From assembly GCA_964017065.1 (NCBI GenBank), contig OZ024790.1, positions 8,435,864 to 8,499,863 on the forward strand: a stretch of 64,000 bases of DNA, read 5' to 3'. This DNA comes from Haliclona indistincta. Its lineage: Eukaryota; Porifera; Demospongiae; Haplosclerida; Chalinidae. The notes below the pieces were generated by a model. That model saw only the letters and a program-made list of their open reading frames with translations. It was not told where the DNA came from and did no database searches. Both the position numbers and the translations under genes were made by a program. Shown piece by piece: positions 61,501-64,000 of this stretch. Position 1 is the stretch's first letter. Every line of letters starts with the position of its first letter.

Positions 61501-63953
61501 TGTACCTGTGACATTGAGGGTATAGGTTGCATTATTTGATGATGGTAGTATCAGTGGTTGGTTATTATTCTGTGCTACAGTTATATTACACTGGTAGTCT
61601 CCAGTATCCATATCATCTGCTGGATCAAGCATCAGTACACTAGTGTATGGTGCTGACTGTAACATGTCCACTATTGTAATACGATCATTGGAGCTGCTAC
61701 TGGTCAGCTGTTCTCCATTAGGTGCAATCCACATACTGGACACAGTGACAGGAGTGTTGACAATGGTAGTGTCTATTGTAGCAGTACAGGTCAGGTTGAC
61801 AGGAGTGCCCTCATACAGTGTGGTGGTGTTGGAGGGAGTGGCAGAAAAAGTGAGCTTTGGAGGAGGAACTAAAAAGTACAGGTGATCAAAACATAGAAAA
61901 ATTCAGCAATACTATTACTAACTTCTTATCTGAAGATCAGCTGCTACAGTAGGTGAAAGAAAGGTATCTCCTAAAAGTACATCAATAATCGCACGGCATC
62001 TATATTTTCCAAAGTCATTAGTCATTGCAGGATTGAGTTTAACTTGTCTGATATACGCTGGTCCATCACGAGTCACATATGATTCTTGAACACCCATACC
62101 AGGTATTGGGGATCGAAATTGAACAGAAGCTTCTTCCACTACTACTCTCTCCACTACCCCATCAAATCTACAAGTAACATTGAAATTTTCTCCAGCAGTA
62201 GGAACACCAAGAAAAATGAGACGAGGAGTGAAGAGGTCATCATCAAGTGCTACACATGACAAAGAGAGACATTATTTGTCGAGCATCCACCAAATTTGCT
62301 TTAATTACATCTACCACGTACTACAAATTGAAACGAACAAAATGCCTCATATGCTTTCTTGCTTTGGCTGACGTGCAGGGAATATTCTCAAAGTTCATTT
62401 TGAGGGAATTGCTATTAAAAGCAGCAAGATGCAAGTCATCAAATGTAAATTACCCTAAAACAGTTGAGTTATCCTCTCCTAAATTAAATGCATACAAATC
62501 TTAGTCAGGGACTCTACTATATCAGAGTAATTACGAGTAATTATAACAACTGGTTGTATTTGCGTAGTAAGGCCTCCTATATCGGACTAGACAATGATCG
62601 GACGGTTATAATGATTTTTCGACAAACGCTGTCAACACTTTGTCAATATTATTAGTTAAAACTTAAAAAAGATGTTATGTTCAGTGAATACCTACAGTAA
62701 GGCTCTATTAACATAGTAATGGGCGACAGCAAATGTCTGTCAACTGTCTGAGATTCTTTACTCACCTTCTACAGTCAGTTGTATGCTCTCACTAGCATTG
62801 TTGTGTAGTACATACTGTTGTCCTGATGATGGTAGCACTGTAGCCATGCAGGTGATGGTCCTGCCATTATCACGCATCATATTGAACCGATTGATACGCA
62901 GAGTGTCACCAGTGATATTGTAGTCAGGTCCAGTGGTGAGTAGTGATGGTCCCAGCCATTGATACATGATAGTAGTGGGTGTGTCCACATACTCACTGAT
63001 AGTTGCATTACACTGGAAGTCACTAAATGTGTCCACATACAGTGTATCATTAGGTATGATGGTCACTGTGACACTGATAATAGAGACTGCAAAGAAATAA
63101 GTTGAGTGGACAGTATCTAGCTGACATGCTATATCGTGTCTTACTCACTGGTTACATTAAGATCAATCTCATCAGTGTCATTAGTAGGTATTCCATTAAT
63201 CATCACAGTCCCAATACACTGATACTGTCCACCATCAGATGTACGTAGTGGACTAATAGTGAGTGTTGAGTTACTTGATGTACTGATCACAGTCACTCTG
63301 CTATCACTAGTGTTGACTGGACTACCATTCCTCATCCACACAAAGAAGGATGCTTGTAAGGTAGAGGGTACCACAGAGCATGATATGGATCGAGTGGTCC
63401 CAGCAAGATCAGGAGACCCCATACTGTCAACTGATATACTGACACTGGGTACTGCAGGTGAGAAATGAATTTGAATTACTTTTCAGACAGTATGTGTAAA
63501 CATGCATAACTTGTACTAGTTTGTGTATTTTATCTGATTATATTGTATATTCAGTACAGTCTTTTCTTGTACATCACCATCTTAAAATGACTATGTACAA
63601 TGAAACTGTATTTCAAATAAAACCAGGATGTTTACAATAACACTATAATATCAAAATTCCTGCAGACCATAGCAAACACTCACCTGATGGAGCAACAGCC
63701 ACATTACTGCGAGCACTGGGTAATGTATTAGTACCACCAAATGACACTACAAAGATGGAGATTTCATTCGTTGAAGTTACACCAGTGATAGTGAGCATAG
63801 TGTTAGTAGTGTTCCCTGCACTGAGTATATCACCACCATCCACCTGATAGAACACATCATAGCCACCTGGTACTGGAGATGAAGCATCCCATGACACAGT
63901 AACTTCAGTATCAGAGCTCCTACTAGCAGCAACATTAGGAGGTGTGCCTGAAA
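52520..63953 (-). CDS. Adhesion GPCR R4 with Ig/FN3 ectodomain (5' end outside window)
   Basis: Exons from the right edge: FN3 63685-63953, Ig 63145-63450, Ig 62762-63090, a divergent Ig 61920-62253, Ig 61505-61870, Ig 61135-61455, Ig 60700-61060, Ig 60310-60640, Ig 59815-60240, Ig 59425-59765, FN3 58960-59280, Ig 58615-58910, Ig 58240-58560, Ig 57865-58185, Ig 56220-56600. Then an HRM-like Cys/Trp module (55985-56175), a possible SEA-like region (55505-55940), a second HRM-like module (55240-55465) and a helical GAIN region (54200-55180). The GPS lies near 54010-54220: CVFWDF, then CECDHLTNFA with the HL/T cleavage point. Helix 1 is near 53840-53980, helices 2-4 at 53510-53810, helices 5-7 at 52850-53330, followed by a Ser/Thr-rich tail of about 115 residues. 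The ectodomain is paralogous to R1-R3. G-protein coupling and autoproteolysis are inferred from the family. Confidence 0.85.
56638..57854. mobile_element. Composite fold-back element, copy C4, inside the R4 intron
   Basis: Reversed orientation, like C2: palindrome 56638-57036, then the GA-rich tract (57593-57620) and the small hairpin (57831-57853). Its arms are the most divergent from the other copies (CTAACGAAATC, GGGATAAAGAAATC) yet mirror each other. Its edge lies only about a dozen bases from the donor of the Ig exon 57865-58185. Confidence 0.85.
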
Positions 63954-64000
63954 CTACATATATTGCCAGTAATTCAGTATTAATTCAAAAATTGTAATTG

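Noticed and set aside
29361..63468. Long plus-strand open frames opposite the receptor exons
   Set aside because: They recur at the same place opposite every conserved Ig exon, so they are antisense shadows; they lack signal peptides and introns of their own.

Overview
This is eukaryotic, animal-type DNA: AT-rich, with genes split by many short GT-AG introns, tandem Ig/FN3 receptor genes, an adhesion GPCR, dense fold-back transposons and one 200-N assembly gap (12920-13119). The small introns, the Ig-bearing adhesion GPCR and the repeat load suggest a demosponge (something like Amphimedon). That is an inference; no marker gene here proves it.

Left part (1-28.8 kb): a degenerate integrase-type transposon (180-1754); a five-exon gene of unknown function on the minus strand (1910-4769) with a TTAA-flanked MITE in its long intron; two TMEM104-like membrane transporters of the Aa_trans superfamily in tandem (6163-7855 and 9025-11416) plus a frameshifted copy of the last exon (5275-5730); a zinc-finger gene resembling MULE-type transposon-derived proteins that runs into the gap (11827-12919); an eight-helix orphan membrane protein (16657-17880); and a two-exon signal-peptide/multipass protein (23663-27573) whose C-terminal repeat is cut by an in-frame TAG. 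Between them lie several large palindromic elements, including a Foldback-like family whose arms are made of a 33-bp minisatellite.

Right part (28.9-64 kb): a tandem array of four related receptor genes, all on the minus strand. R3 (41842-49033) and R2 (34093-41313) are complete: signal peptide, 13 Ig-like and 2 FN3 domains each on its own exon, one transmembrane helix, and a short tail with two YDxP motifs and a C-terminal YEQV. R1 (29352-33617) has lost about 2.5 kb; the deletion joins the middle of an Ig exon to the middle of the transmembrane exon out of frame, predicting a soluble product or a pseudogene. R4 (52520 to beyond 63953) carries the same Ig/FN3 ectodomain but ends in two HRM-like modules, a GAIN/GPS region and a seven-helix adhesion-GPCR core. 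One locus therefore offers the same ectodomain on a tyrosine-tail receptor, on a GPCR, and possibly as a soluble form. Equivalent exons are nearly identical between genes, which suggests recent duplication or gene conversion. The layout recalls invertebrate allorecognition or immune receptor clusters such as cnidarian Alr; that functional reading is inference only.
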